Shown here: in pieces, positions 48,455 to 59,751 of the stretch
How the letters are laid out: each line of letters opens with the position of its first letter
Position numbering within the stretch: position 1 is the first letter of the stretch
NCBI GenBank assembly: GCA_963932465.1
Contig: OZ010786.1
Coordinates: forward strand, 445,148,619 to 445,212,618
Source of the DNA: Maratus speciosus
Lineage: Eukaryota; Arthropoda; Arachnida; Araneae; Salticidae
Length of the DNA: 64,000 bases
Reading direction: 5' to 3'
The notes under the pieces: model-generated
The model's database searches: none
The model's input: only the letters and a program-made list of their open reading frames with translations
What the model was told of the DNA's origin: nothing
Translations under genes and position numbers: made by a program

Positions 48455-51400
48455 TAAAGATAGTTTTCTGAGTACCTAAATGTAGGAATTTTTTATGGTA
48501 ATAATCAATTAAAAGTTCAGTAAAATAGTGAGACTTTGGTAAAAGTATTTGATGTTTCTGCGATTCTGATAAATTAGAAAATTTCAGTCTTCCACAGACT
48601 CTTAACAGTCCATCTGCATCTAGAAATACATTTAAGTTCAAAATCTTACTGTTATTTGGGAGTGGACGTTTTTCATTTAAACATCGAATTTCAGTTTGGA
48701 ATGCGGAATTTTGAACAATCTTTATCAGCTTCTTGGTCGCATTCTGTAACTCAGAAGTATCTAAATAATCATATTTTCTAATTCCTGATTTCAATTTACA
48801 GTTTTTTAGAAATCTTAAACATCATGCAGCAATTCTTATTAACTTCATAAAAGAAGAATATCGATTAATCAAATCAATGTTTAACTGATTTTCATTTACA
48901 ATAGTTGATTTTACAACAGTGTTTTTCTTTAGTTCTAGGGCGATTCCATGGAGAGTGTCACACACGTAACGCAGGCTTTAATTTGCATTTATTCAATTAT
49001 TTATTATATTTTAATGTTAATTCTGATTTTAAGTGGTATGGTAAATAAGTTATTAGCATATTTTTAAATTTAAATGTGTGGCAATAAAACTCACAGAAGT
49101 ATATCATTTAATTTCATTACTCAAAATGTGCTTTTTTTCTACTTCAGAAAAAAAGCACATTTTGTGTATGAAATTAAATGATATATTTCTGTGAGTTTTA
49201 CTTACACATTTAAACTAAAAAATATGTTAATAACTTATTTACCATAACACCTAAAATCAGAATTAACATTAAAATATAATAAATAATTGAATAAATGCAA
49301 ATTAAAGCCTGCGTTACGTGTGTGACTCTCCGCATGGAATCGCCCTCTAACTGATCTTTAACTTCGGAAATATCTAATTTATCGAATGTATTATCCAATT
49401 TTGACCAAAGAGATCTGTCTTGCTTTAACCACTGGGGACCTTCCCACCAAAGATGGTTATTTTTCAACTCTGAAACTTTCAAACCTCTAGTAACTAGATC
49501 GGCAGGATTATCTTTTCCAGGAAAGTGGAACCAATTTAATGGATCACTAAGATTTCTGATTTCCTTTATCCGGTTTCTTACAAACATTTTAAATCTTTCT
49601 AGCTCACCTCTAATCCAAAAGAAAGTAATAGTAGCTAGTAGTCCAAAAGTAGCAAGTTGCAGGAAAAGCTAATTCTTTAGCAATTTTATTACAAAGTCTA
49701 GCAGACAAAAGGGTCCTAAAAGTTCCAGACGAGGTATAGAGACAGTTTTTAAAGGGGCGACTCAACTTTTTGCTGCCACAAAACTAGTAACAATGTTCTT
49801 ATTCTTTAACACTGCTCTAAGGTACACTACCGTACCATATGCCTTATTTGAAGCATCTGAAAAACTATGTAATTCAAAATAATCAACTTCATCAAGGGCA
49901 ATATCAGCCAAATAATATCTGGGAATGCTAATACAATTTAGTTCTTTAATTTCTTCAAACCATTCATTCCATAAATTGTCTAAATGTTTGGGTAGGTTTT
50001 CATCCCAATTAAATCCTAAACACCAAATTTCTTGAATTAAACATTTAATTCTAATAGTATAAGGACTTATAAATCCAATTGGGTCAAAAATTCGGCCAAC
50101 AGTTTGCAATAAATAACGTTTAGTACTAAGTTTATTCGAAAGGAAATTTTCTAGATTTTGAGTCGTAAATGAAAACATGTCACTATTTGGGTCCCAAGCA
50201 ACCCCTAAAACCTTGGAAGGTATCAAATTCTGATTAGTGAGATTTAAGTTATCAGAAATTTCATCAATATGTAAACCATATTCTTTCCATTTCTCACGCA
50301 GTTCATGCGAGTTGGTTTTCCATTTTCTAAAAGTCATATTAGCCTCTTGAAATATTTCATAGGCTTCCTTACTAGTTTTAAATGCGTAATCAAGATTTGG
50401 TAGACTTGTTATAAAATCATCAACATACAACGATGAATTTAAAATTTCAAAAGATTCAGGAAATGTTTCTACATACCTTTGTAGATGATGCTTGATGGTA
50501 GCAGCCAGAAGAAAGGGACTCGATTTCACACCGAAAAGCACTCTCTTTAGTCTGAATATTTTAAATTCCTTACCCGGATCATCAATCCATGGTTCATCGT
50601 CTCAAAAAAATCTGGTGAAGTCCCTATTTGGTTCATCAATCTTGATCTGCAAAAAAGCTTGTTGAATGTCTGCAGTAATTGCTATGGGAAAGTTTCTGAA
50701 TTTGATTAAAAGGCTGAACAATTCGGGAATGAGATTAGATCCCGTATGTAAACAATCATTAAGTGACAGTTCACCCTTAGCATGGGCACTTCCGTCAAAG
50801 ACAATGCAAATTTTAGTAGTGGACTTATCTTCACGAATCACTGCTCTATGTGGTAAGTAAAATGAGTTTACATCAGATGTATTGTCAACAGGTTCGATGA
50901 TATTGTCTGCTAAATAACTATCTAAAATAGCCTTATATTCTGAGAATAACAAAGGGTCATTTCTAAAGCTCGTTCTCAATTTCAAAAATCTTCTGTATGC
51001 GACTTCCCGATTGTTATTAAGAGACATTTTCAAATTTGCCTTCCATGGAAATATTACTTTATACCGGTTATCCTTAAAAACAATATTAGACTGAAAATCA
51101 GCCATAATGTGACATTACTAACATCTTGAGTTTCGGATTCAATTCCTAGACTTTCCAAATGCCAAAAATTTCTGATTTGATTGGATATATCCTTTTCTTC
51201 AACGATAATTTTCATACTGAACAATTCATTGGCTGACCCCGTATAACCCTGTAAGCACCAGCCAAAAAGGGTTTCAGTAGCTACGAGATTATTCTTTAGT
51301 CTTTTGATTCTGCCAGTTACAATATTATAATAATTATCAGTGCCGATTAAAACTGCAATTTGTTTACTAGTACATTCATAACTATCAGCAAGTTGTAAAC

Positions 51401-52790
51401 CTTTTAATTTATTATACGTTTTCCTAATGTATTTGTCAGGAGTGAGTAAGCAAGCAGCGGAAATTTGATCTGTTTCCAGAGCTTCAACTTCAATGTGTAA
51501 AGAGGGGTGTTCTCTATTTACAAGTTTTACCTTTACTACATTATAAGTTTTCTCAGTTGCCATTTCGGTTCCAAAAGCATAAACAGATAAGGTTTCTTTT
51601 CTAATAACCGGCAATTGTAATTTTTGTGAAATGTCACAAATTATAAATGTTCTCATGCTACCATTATCTAATAAGACACGAACTGGTTCATTATTATCAT
51701 TTTTAGGATCTTTTATTATAATAGTCTGCAAAAATATGTTGCAATGCATGCTTTCATTCTGTACATTACTAGTGGAATTGTTACCACAATGGGAAATAGA
51801 TACGGTACTTTTATCAATGTTTATTTTGGAATCATTTCCAAATTGAAAACAAATAGCCCTATTATGTTTCTTACTGCAAATATCGCACATTTTGGTATTT
51901 TCACAGTCTTTAATTCTGTGTTTGCTCTGTAAACATAAAAAGCATCTTCCCTGCTTTTTTAGTATTTCTTTCTTCTGATCATTGGTTAAAGACTTACACA
52001 TTTCACTATTATGATCAACACTATTACAAAACAAACACGAATTCTTATTTACTGAAGCCATTAATTCAGTAGCTGGAACACTATTTTGTTTATATCCTTT
52101 AGTATTAAATTGATATCGTGGCTTACATTTCAATTGTTTATCTGTAAATTTTGGTCTAAATTCAAATTTATTATCATTAGAAAATGATTTCTTACCATCT
52201 AAGTCATAGATAGTTGATACCCGTTCTCTACTTTCAACTTCATTTTTAAGAAAACTCATAAGTTTATCTATATCCCACATTTCTCAGTCTTTTAGATTTC
52301 TATTAAATTCCAAGGTCAAATCTGGGGGTATTAACTTCAGTAAAATTGGGCAAAGTAACCCACTGTATGTATCAGGTTTTACACCTAACGACTCTAAGTT
52401 TCGAATTTGCACTAGACATTTATCGTATAATTTTTTTAATCCACCAGTGTCAGAAGAACTTTTCAAACCTTTCATATTTAATAAATTGTTTAAGTGAGCA
52501 TGTACGAGCATGTCATGTCTACCATACCTTTACTTCAAAAGCGCCTTTACTTACGCCGCTGCATAATTATTTTCAGTTATTCCAAAACCATTAATCGTGT
52601 TTGCAGCTGCTCCTGCAACTAAACTTTTCAAATACGTAAATTTTTCGATTTCTGTTAGATTTGGGTTTTTATCTATCGCTAATTCAAACTGGTTCCAAAA
52701 TTCTAAAAATTTGTCTTGTTCCCCAAAAAATCGGTTTATTTGTAGCTTTGGTAATTTTACTCTCTTTAGTTCAGTAGCAGCATGACATGT
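48396..52790 (-). pseudogene. BEL 2 gag-C, protease, RT and RNase H
   Basis: From the 5' side: gag remnants with three zinc-knuckle-like motifs (CLFCNSVDHNSEMC, CFLCLQSKHRIKDC, CDICSKKHNRAIC), then an aspartic protease VRVLLDNGSMRTF. The reverse transcriptase has TKICIVFDGSAH and SLYVDDFITSLP, followed by a full-length connection (SKRYLLQTVGRIFDPIGFIS is nearly as in the family). RNase H begins LHSFSDASNKAYGTVVYLR, and the tether with FHFPGKDNPADLVTRG follows. Breaks include frame changes near 52280, 51080 and 49600-49760 and a TGA near 50584 where the family has a tryptophan. A palindromic MITE splits the segment at 48938-49345. It is not functional. Confidence 0.8.
48938..49345. mobile_element. 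Palindromic foldback MITE, 408 bp
   Basis: Almost the whole element is one inverted repeat of about 200-bp arms around a centre near 49141. It starts GGGCGATTCCATGGAGAGTG and ends with the complement, CTCTCCGCATGGAATCGCCC with one extra base. The 4-bp target duplication is TCTA (48934-48937 and 49346-49349). It has no coding capacity. The GGG..ATTCCA terminus resembles the elements at 31681 and 53382. Confidence 0.85.
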
Positions 52791-53162
52791 TCACACTGAA
52801 TCAGTGTTATTACTATGTGTAATATCTGCATTAGAAGATAAACTTTTAATTTCAAAGTTTAATTTATTTCTGTAACTTATTATTTTCTGGTCATATTCAT
52901 CAATATTCAATATTTCATTTTCGACATTTTTCGCATTTATTAGGCTTAAAATGTTGTTATTATGATCCTTAATAGTCTTACATTTAACGTTTAACTTATC
53001 GACTAATTCTTCTAAATTTTCTAACGAATATTCATTACTAGCTAAATACTGCTCAATTTCTTCAAATAACTTATTTAATAAATTTCGATGTGCATCACGC
53101 ATCTTTCGCTCTTTATTTTCGTTCATTTTCAAAAAATAAAATATAATAACAAAAATCAGCAC
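52791..53162 (-). pseudogene. BEL 2 gag N-terminus
   Basis: A lysine/glutamate/asparagine-rich N-terminal gag segment, likely starting at the internal MNENKERK. It contains heptad-like LFEEIEQYLAS and LEELVDKLNVKCK stretches that could form a coiled coil, typical of the region before DUF1759 in BEL gag. It ends in a stop at 52791 and gag resumes in another frame below. Confidence 0.6.
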
Positions 53163-53221
53163 TCATCAGTTCCAAATCGAAACAAAAATATTACGCAGTA
53201 ATTCTTTTCACATCTAGACTT

Positions 53222-53238
53222 GTCAGCACGATGCACCA
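53222..53238 (-). other. BEL 2 primer-binding site candidate
   Basis: TGGTGCATCGTGCTGAC on the minus strand, four bases inside the 5' LTR. It starts with TGG, complementary to a tRNA CCA end, and the first bases resemble the tRNA-Gly type used by many BEL elements. Confidence 0.5.
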
Positions 53239-53381
53239 CAAATAATCAAAATTTCTTTTCTACTTAATCTAAACATTCATTTCAAAATAAATCTAGCATC
53301 AAGGTGGTTCAGTGTAACTTATTTTTACGAATAATCAACATTCTTTACAGCACAAAACAAACATTTAATTACAAAACGGAA

Positions 53382-55808
53382 GGTGTAATCCATGTCAATT
53401 CAGGCAGCCAAAGAAAAAATCTTACCTTCATAGTCTCAGAAGTTTTTGAATTGAACATATGTTAAAATTCACGAAAAAATAAGATAACTGTATATTTTTG
53501 TTTTGCCCCCCAAAAAAATTCCTGGCCCGAAATACAGGCCGCCAAAGATGGCATCCCGAGCACCATTTCCCATTCGCAATTTTCGATAAAAATTTTAAAG
53601 TGCTCTATCTCTTGAACGGTGCAAGATTTTTTGTTGAGCTTTTTTCAGAAGAATTTTAAAGATAATATTCTTCTGTTTAAAATGATAGACCCAATTTTGA
53701 AATATGTATTCAACTTTTCTTGTGGCAGCCTTTTGAAAAAAAAAATTAAAAAAAAAAAAAATTTTTTTTTCAAAAATGCCAATCTCAAAAATTTTGATTT
53801 TTTTGCTGTTGATTAATACCATTGAGTACTACCTTCCCTGTAAAGGAGAACTTCCACTTTTGATTTTGACAAGTTATACAAGGCGTGTTTAAAAAGTTTG
53901 GTGAATGGAAGCATAAAACAAATAAAACAAAACATGGAAAAAAAATATCTTAACTATGTACTAAAATGAAGTGTATTAAAATATACATTCTGTAAAATAT
54001 GTGGTGCGAAGAATATTAATTATTCATTTACAGATCCTCACAAAAGAATTCCATTAGATAATGGTATAAGTGGAATATTGTTTGTGGCGTATTTTAATTA
54101 TGCTAAACTCTTTCACATATAATAAAATTGTATATGTTGCTGTGGTTTACAAGTTACTTCCTGTGTAATAGAAATTGCATATTATTTACAGGGACACACA
54201 AAAGATTTCAAATACTTTACTGTATACAAAATACTGTATACTAATGATGATTGCTGGAAGTGCATTTTTAGTTGTGATATGAGTTTTTAAGTTTAACTAA
54301 ATTTTTCCATATTAATTGCGTTGTGTGTATAAATGCTGTAGATCATATACAGGGGTGCACAAAAGAAATCGTAAGAGTTACTGAGTATGAACAAAAGTGA
54401 TTTAAAGGTGATTTTTAAATGAGTTATGCATTTTTATACTGAACTTCATTTAGTATACTAAGATATGTTTGTAGAATATAGATAAAATGATATACAGGTC
54501 TGCGCAAAGAATTAGATATATGGCCGACTATCGATGATAAACTCTGGAAGTGTGATTTCACTAGTTTTAAGCGTGTTATAGTCTTAATTAAATATTAGCT
54601 AAATAGTGGCATGTATATAAAGATAAAGAGAGTATGTAAAATACAGGGTTGTATGAAAGTATGCTTCCGTCTATTGATATGAATTTTTAAAAGTCAAATT
54701 CCAACCTATTTATGTCTTTTTAACACTTTCCAACATAGTTGAAAGTCTTTATGGATTCGGTTTGTCTGCCCGTCTGTCTCAACTCTAACTTGCATTAATA
54801 TGGTTGTATTGCTGTGTAATTGATATATGTTATTGAGATTGTTTTACTATGCAATGTTCTGTAGTGAAAATAAAATATGTATCACTTCAAATGTTATGAA
54901 AATCAAATAGAAACTTAAAAAGATATTAATAAAAGTTTTTTTCCATTCTATTTAAAAGTCCTATGATACATAATTGATCCAATGATATACCATGATAGGT
55001 CATGATTCTAGGTTGCCATGGTGATTAAGTCCTTTTTAAGATGGATTCATATTATTTCCGTATTATTGAATTTAATATATAGAAGTCAAAATAAATTTTG
55101 TATTCATGCTTTTTTGCCCAAGAGTGTAACACTTACTGCACCAAGATCTGAATATTTATGAAACTAGTTATAGTACGAACGCACCTCATTTGCCACATTT
55201 GATATTGCAATTTCCAACTTGTTTAGGATATATCGTAGGCTTACCCTTACAAAATGATACAAATAAGCAAAAATTCAGTGACTTTTACTAGAACTGTATA
55301 TATACAGTTCCTGTAAAATTCTCTGAATTTTTTAAATGTTTTTAAAACTTATTAAACTCAAAAGTGGAAGTTCTCCTTTACAGTGAAGGTAGTTCCTAAT
55401 GGTATTGATCAACAGCAAAAAATTCAAAATTTTTGTGATTGGCATTTTTGAAAAAAAAAAAAATTTTTTTTCAAAAGGCTGCCACAAGAAAAGTTGAATA
55501 CATATTTCAAAATTGGGTATATCATTTTAAACAGAAGAATATTATCTTTAAAATAAAAAAAAACGCAACAAAAAATCTTGCACCTTTCACGAGATAGAGC
55601 ACTTTAAAATTTTTATCGAAAATTGCGAATGGGAAATGGTGCCCGGGATGCCATATTTGGCGGCCTGTATCTCGGGCCATAAATTTTTTTGGGCAAAACA
55701 AAAATATACAGGTATCTTACTTTTTCTTAAATTTTAACATATGTTCAATTCAAAAACTTCTGAGACTATGAAGGTAACCCCCCTGCCTGAGTTGATGTGG
55801 ATTCAACC
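53382..55808. mobile_element. Non-autonomous element, ~450-bp inverted repeats, 4-bp duplication
   Basis: Inserted in the BEL 2 LTR. The uninterrupted LTR at 45505-45788 fixes the boundaries. The target duplication is GGAA (53378-53381 and 55809-55812). The ends start GGTGTAATCCATGTCAATTC and, on the other strand, GGTTGAATCCACATCAACTC. The arms run 53382-53863 and 55358-55808. The 1.5-kb centre has no gene and consists largely of the ~170-bp TTTACAGG repeat family also found at 8480-17570. It must be mobilised in trans. Confidence 0.85.
53980..54900 (+). repeat. ~170-bp TTTACAGG repeat family inside the element
   Basis: Units show ATTTACAGATCCTCACAAAA near 54027, ATTTACAGGGACACACAAAA near 54184, ATACAGGGGTGCACAAAAGA near 54346 and ATATACAGGTCTGCGCAAAG near 54491. 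A segment starting TTCCAACATAGTTGAAAG follows near 54728. In the other locus that segment precedes the units. Confidence 0.7.
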
Positions 55809-55959
55809 GGAACATAAAAAATCTATTAACTGACATTCGACATGTTACATCTAAAGAATTCTAACGTCAACAAAAAGATTAATTCGTTTCAGTTCAAAAG
55901 TAGACAGTTCAAAGAGAGCATGCGCTAGCTAACTAGCTGTTAGAAAATTAGCTGGAACA

Positions 55960-56624
55960 ACGTGTATTTGTTGGACATGGTGGTAGAGATCGTTTGATAA
56001 AAGAACTGAATCATCAATATAAAAACATTACTCAGAGTGACATAGCTTTTTTTGAGTGTTTGTGAACCTTGTCAACAAAAAATAAATATGGGAAAGAAAG
56101 GGCATTGTGGTTAACCCCATGGTGATTTTGCATCTCAATTCAAGATGCCAAGTTAGATCTCATAAATTTCCAGTCTCAACCTGATGAAAACTTGAAAACC
56201 ATATATTTATTTTAGTTTAACCAAGACCATTTGACAGAGTTTGTGATCTTCAAGTACAGAGAGCAAAAGAAGTTGCCATGTTATATTTTTATCATTTGGA
56301 GCTCCATGTATTTTGCATTCTGACAATGACAGGGAATTCTATAACAAACTTATAGATGGCTTGAAAGTAACTTATATGGAACTTAAGATCTACATGGTAA
56401 ACCCAGATATAGTCATATTCTAAAGGTGTTAAGAGGGCCGACAAAAACATTGAAAACATATTGACCACTTGGATTCAAGGCAAGCAATCTACTTTATAGA
56501 GTCACAGGCTTAAATTTATTTAATTCATGAAAAACAGAGCACTTCATTCTGCTATAAAGAGAATGCCTTACTAGGCTATGTTTGGCTGTGCCCCTAGAGA
56601 TGGACTGTCCACAGCTTCTGTGAC
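55960..56624 (+). pseudogene. KRBA2-like integrase relic, 3' part
   Basis: Directly continues the reading at 45504. The plus-strand frames give VFVGHGGRDRLIKELNHQYK, then CEPCQQK, KKGIVV, a core-like segment with FGAPCILHSDN-type remnants (here LELHVFCILTMTGN by frameshift) and HSAIKRMPY, then MFGCAPRDGL. This order (H-H zinc motif, CxxC, integrase core) matches KRBA2-like proteins, which derive from Ginger-type/Gypsy-like integrases. Many stops and frame errors are present. It is cut at 56624 by the next element. Confidence 0.55.
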
Positions 56625-56944
56625 GAGCCACCAACATGGGGCAAACCCGAAACTTAATTAAATCCAGCATCGATTGAATCTATATTAATACTTGGAAATT
56701 TTTCCAGAGAGAAACATTCACCTTGCATACGATATTTCAAATGAAAATGAAATTTTCAAATTAATTGCTTAAAAGGCACAAAGGCCAACCTAGTGAAAAA
56801 GATTCCATGCCGGGACTCGAACTCAAGCCATCAGTATAGTGCACTGACGTTCTACCGACTCAACCACATGGAATGATATCCAGCCTGGAACTTCTCACTA
56901 TTTCAGGTTGGCAAGGCTTCTGGTTTGCCCCATGTCGGTGGCTC
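56625..56944. mobile_element. TIR element carrying a tRNA-like sequence
   Basis: The 23-bp ends (GAGCCACCAACATGGGGCAA... and its complement at 56922-56944) match in 22 of 23 positions. A tRNA-like sequence lies inside on the minus strand. No open frame is present. A clear target duplication was not found; at most AC flanks both sides. Confidence 0.6.
56803..56873 (-). other. tRNA-like sequence (probable SINE head or pseudo-tRNA)
   Basis: 71 nt on the minus strand fold as a cloverleaf. The acceptor stem TTCCATG pairs fully with CATGGAA. The D-arm is TGGTTGAGTCGGTAGAACG (A-box), the anticodon stem TCAGT pairs with ACTGA, and TTCGAGTCC is the B-box core. The anticodon loop GCACTAT would give ACT but has C rather than U at the position before the anticodon, and the T-stem has a mismatch. 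These flaws and its place in a TIR element argue against a working tRNA. Confidence 0.5.
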
Positions 56945-57366
56945 ACGGAAGAATATTCCATCTTGTGCTGCCAATTTTTGTTTTAGATTAAATTTTTGTA
57001 ATCTTTTTTAAACGGTGTAAATTTTTTTGCCATCAGAGTCTAATTAGCCTAATAATTTACAATTTAGATAATTATAATTTCAAGAATTTAAATATAACTA
57101 TTGCTGCACTATATTCTGTTATTTTTTATTACTGTTTAACTAATCTAACAATAATATAATAATATGTATTCTTTTTTTTAATTATTTATCTATTAATCTC
57201 TCCATAATATGAAATGTATTTTTCAAGGGACTTTAACTATTTATCATCAGCTAATTTATAAAACAACAGAATTGTTTTAGTGTCAAATTCTTTATTTTCC
57301 ACTTTAACGACTAGGCAATCATTATTCTATAAAATAACAAGTAGTTAAATCATAGAATCCAATACT
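56945..57366. other. AT-rich intronic DNA
   Basis: May hold the last remains of the KRBA2-like relic; nothing else recognised. Confidence 0.4.
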
Positions 57367-58021
57367 CAGCAGCGTGTGAAGAGAAAACTTCGCCCGGGGC
57401 AAAGTTACAATTTGGCGCCCCTTCCCCTCCCCTCACTTTCCTAACTTTTCTTAGCAACAGGTGTCACAAAATTGAAAAGTGCAGAAACAAAAGCAAATTT
57501 TACTGAATACATATTTCACTTTTATTTTGAAGCATTAGGTTTAATTTTAATTCAGAAATTAAAAAAAACTAAATAACATAAGAGAAAATTGCACTTATAT
57601 TTTGACAAAGGAAATCTGGAAAATGGGTTTAGAAAAAATATATCTAACAATACAGTATAACAGTTTGGAACCCTTTTATATTCGAAGAAAGAAACCCCAT
57701 GCTATTTTGAGGGTACTACATGTTTTTGTCACAAGACTCAGAAAAGAGAAGGTTAACTAAAGAGATTAAGACAAAGACTCAAAACAAGTTTTGTAAAGAA
57801 AGAAGGTCCTTATTCATAAATTTGTATTTCGGTGTGAGGTAAATGACAATGCAATAACTTTGAAACAAAAAATGTACGTACTTCCATTGGGAATAAAATT
57901 CCCAATATGTCAATATACATTTTCTTTTACAAAAGAGAAGAAAAAAAAGAGGTTTGTAGTATAAATTTGGCACCCCCTCAACTTTTGCGCCCAGAGCGAC
58001 TGCCCACTTCGCACGGCCCTG
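57367..58021. mobile_element. hAT-like MITE, 655 bp
   Basis: The ends are CAGCAGCGTGTGAAG and, on the other strand, CAGGGCCGTGCGAAG, followed in both arms by GC-rich sequence with GGCGCCCC / GGCACCCCC-type blocks. The flanks CCAATACT and ACAATAAT match in six of eight bases, a possible degraded 8-bp duplication. No coding sequence. A right-end fragment of the same family is at 31256-31504. Confidence 0.55.
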
Positions 58022-58260
58022 ACAATAATTTTACATTTTGACTGCTTTGGTTAGTTATTTCATGAAATAACTTAATTATACACTATAACGGCAACATATG
58101 CTTACTTGTCAATTGAGATGTAAATTTTCCGGAAAATTTGAAGTGGCAGAAAAAAAAGTTTTTTTTTTTTCAGTTTTTTTCTGGAAAAATTAGAAATATT
58201 GATTTCTTATAAATATTTCTCAAAAATAAGTTATATTTTCTTAAAAAAATAGACAATAAT

Positions 58261-58491
58261 TGTACATTTTAGGTGAGATGTAACTTAATTACTTTAAATG
58301 ATAAAATCAGAAGGTTAATAATAACTAATAATATTTATTAACATCTTGGAAAATACGCGCAAACGACATTCACGGAAAGGCAAGCCACACTAACACCCGT
58401 GGACTGTTGCCAAATTACAAAGAGAAAAGTTCTTGTGATGATATCAGTTCAGTTCAGATTCAGCCAAAAACGGCTATTGCATGTTGCCACA
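58261..58491 (-). repeat. Gypsy 3' LTR
   Basis: 231 bp, bordered by the polypurine tract GGGAAGGGGGTGA (minus strand, 58492-58504). Confidence 0.9.
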
Positions 58492-59751
58492 TCACCCCCT
58501 TCCCAGTGACGAAGTGGCGTCAAGATAACGGGGGTTGAATTTAACTCGGTGACCAGATTTGGTAACATATGGCTGTTGACTGGTAGATGGGTCCGAAGAC
58601 AGCGGTTGGCTAGTTGTCAGGCCAGAAGGAGACTGTGGTAGGTCAGGCATTGCTGAAGGGAAAAACACAGTCTGTTCTGGAGGCACAGCATCAGGAACTA
58701 CATTGATAAATGCTGGCTTCAACCGATCAATGTTCACAGTTGAGGTTTTGTTGTGTAGCTGGATGGTGAAGGTTTTATCACTGTGGGATAACACCCGAAA
58801 TGGTCCAGTGTAAAATGGTTGAAGACTTCTACGAGTAGCATCCTGTCGTAAAAAGACATGACTACACGAAGAAAGTGCATTATGCACAAAAATGGAATGA
58901 CCAGTGCGCAGGCTGGTTGGAACAGGACGGATTGTAGATATGTGGTCTTTCAAGCGACCAACAAATGTAGCTGGATCTATATAGTCCTTGGATGCAGAAA
59001 AAAATTCACCAGGTAAGCGAAGAGTTTCACCATAGACGAGTTCAGCAACACTAGCTTGCAGGTCTTCTTTGATGGATGAGCGGAGGCCCAGGAGAATAGT
59101 GGGTAGTATCTCAACCCAGCGTTCTGTGGCATAGCAGCGAATGGCAGCCTTAAGACTTCTGTGAAATCGTTCAACAAGTCCATTCGATGCTGGATGGTAT
59201 GGAGTCGTGTATATATGGTGGGTGCCAATGATTTTAGACAAACTTTCAAACAGCTGAGATTCAAATTGTCGTCCACGGTCTGTGGTGATCCGGAGAGGTA
59301 CACCAAACCTGCAAATCCACTCAGAATAGAATTTGAAGGCAATAGTGTCAGCAGTTATGTCCTCTATTGGAAAGGCCTCTGGCCAACGTGTAAATCTGTC
59401 CACTAGTGTTAGTAGATACTGGCAGCCTTTCGATTGAGGGAGAGGACCCACTAAATCTAAATGGACATGCTCAAAGTGAGAACTTGGAGTGGTGAACCGA
59501 CCTGGGCGGCTGAATGTGTGCTTATGGACCTTGCTGCGCTGACACTGAATGCAGGAACGAGTCCACTTGGTAATGTCAGTTTGCATAGACGGCCAACAGA
59601 AACGTTGTTTTATCAGCTGCACAGTTGACTTGACACCAGGATGGGAGAGTCCATGAAGACTGTCAAAGATCTGGCGACGCATCACTAGGGGTACAAAAGG
59701 TCTGATTTTGTCAGTCGAGACATCCACAATAAAGTTCAGATGAGGAACCAC
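58492..59751 (-). pseudogene. Gypsy integrase region
   Basis: About 419 codons open. The HHCC zinc-binding domain has [10 protein letters not shown] and CIQCQRSK. The catalytic core has [13 protein letters not shown] (D), [11 protein letters not shown] (D) and [14 protein letters not shown] (E), all intact. The C-terminal region has a chromo-less, GPY/F-like [11 protein letters not shown] segment and then a proline/serine-rich tail. The frame is offset from the preceding RNase H frame by an extra G in the overlap at 59711-59751, so it would not be made as part of pol. Taken alone, the domain looks complete. Confidence 0.85.

Larger units (their letters stand above)
45505..55959 (-). mobile_element. 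BEL/Pao LTR retrotransposon 2 with nested insertions
   Basis: The element is flanked by a 5-bp duplication ACGTG (45500-45504 and 55960-55964). The LTRs are about 284 bp; on the coding strand they begin TGTTCC and end GATTA. The minus-strand body encodes gag, protease, reverse transcriptase, RNase H and integrase in many frames with several stops. Three DNA elements have inserted: 46758-47902 in integrase, 48938-49345 after RNase H, and 53382-55808 in the 5' LTR. Without them the element is about 6.5 kb, normal for BEL/Pao. The LTRs are still close in sequence. Confidence 0.9.
53243..55959 (-). repeat. BEL 2, 5' LTR (split)
   Basis: 53243-53381 and 55809-55959 together match the 284-bp 3' LTR once the inserted element and one copy of GGAA are removed. 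A few differences are seen, for example CAGCAC against CGGCAC and a two-base insertion near the start. Confidence 0.85.

Noticed and set aside
56803..56873. Functional tRNA gene
   Set aside because: C at position 33, a T-stem mismatch and location in a TIR element argue for a tRNA-like relic.
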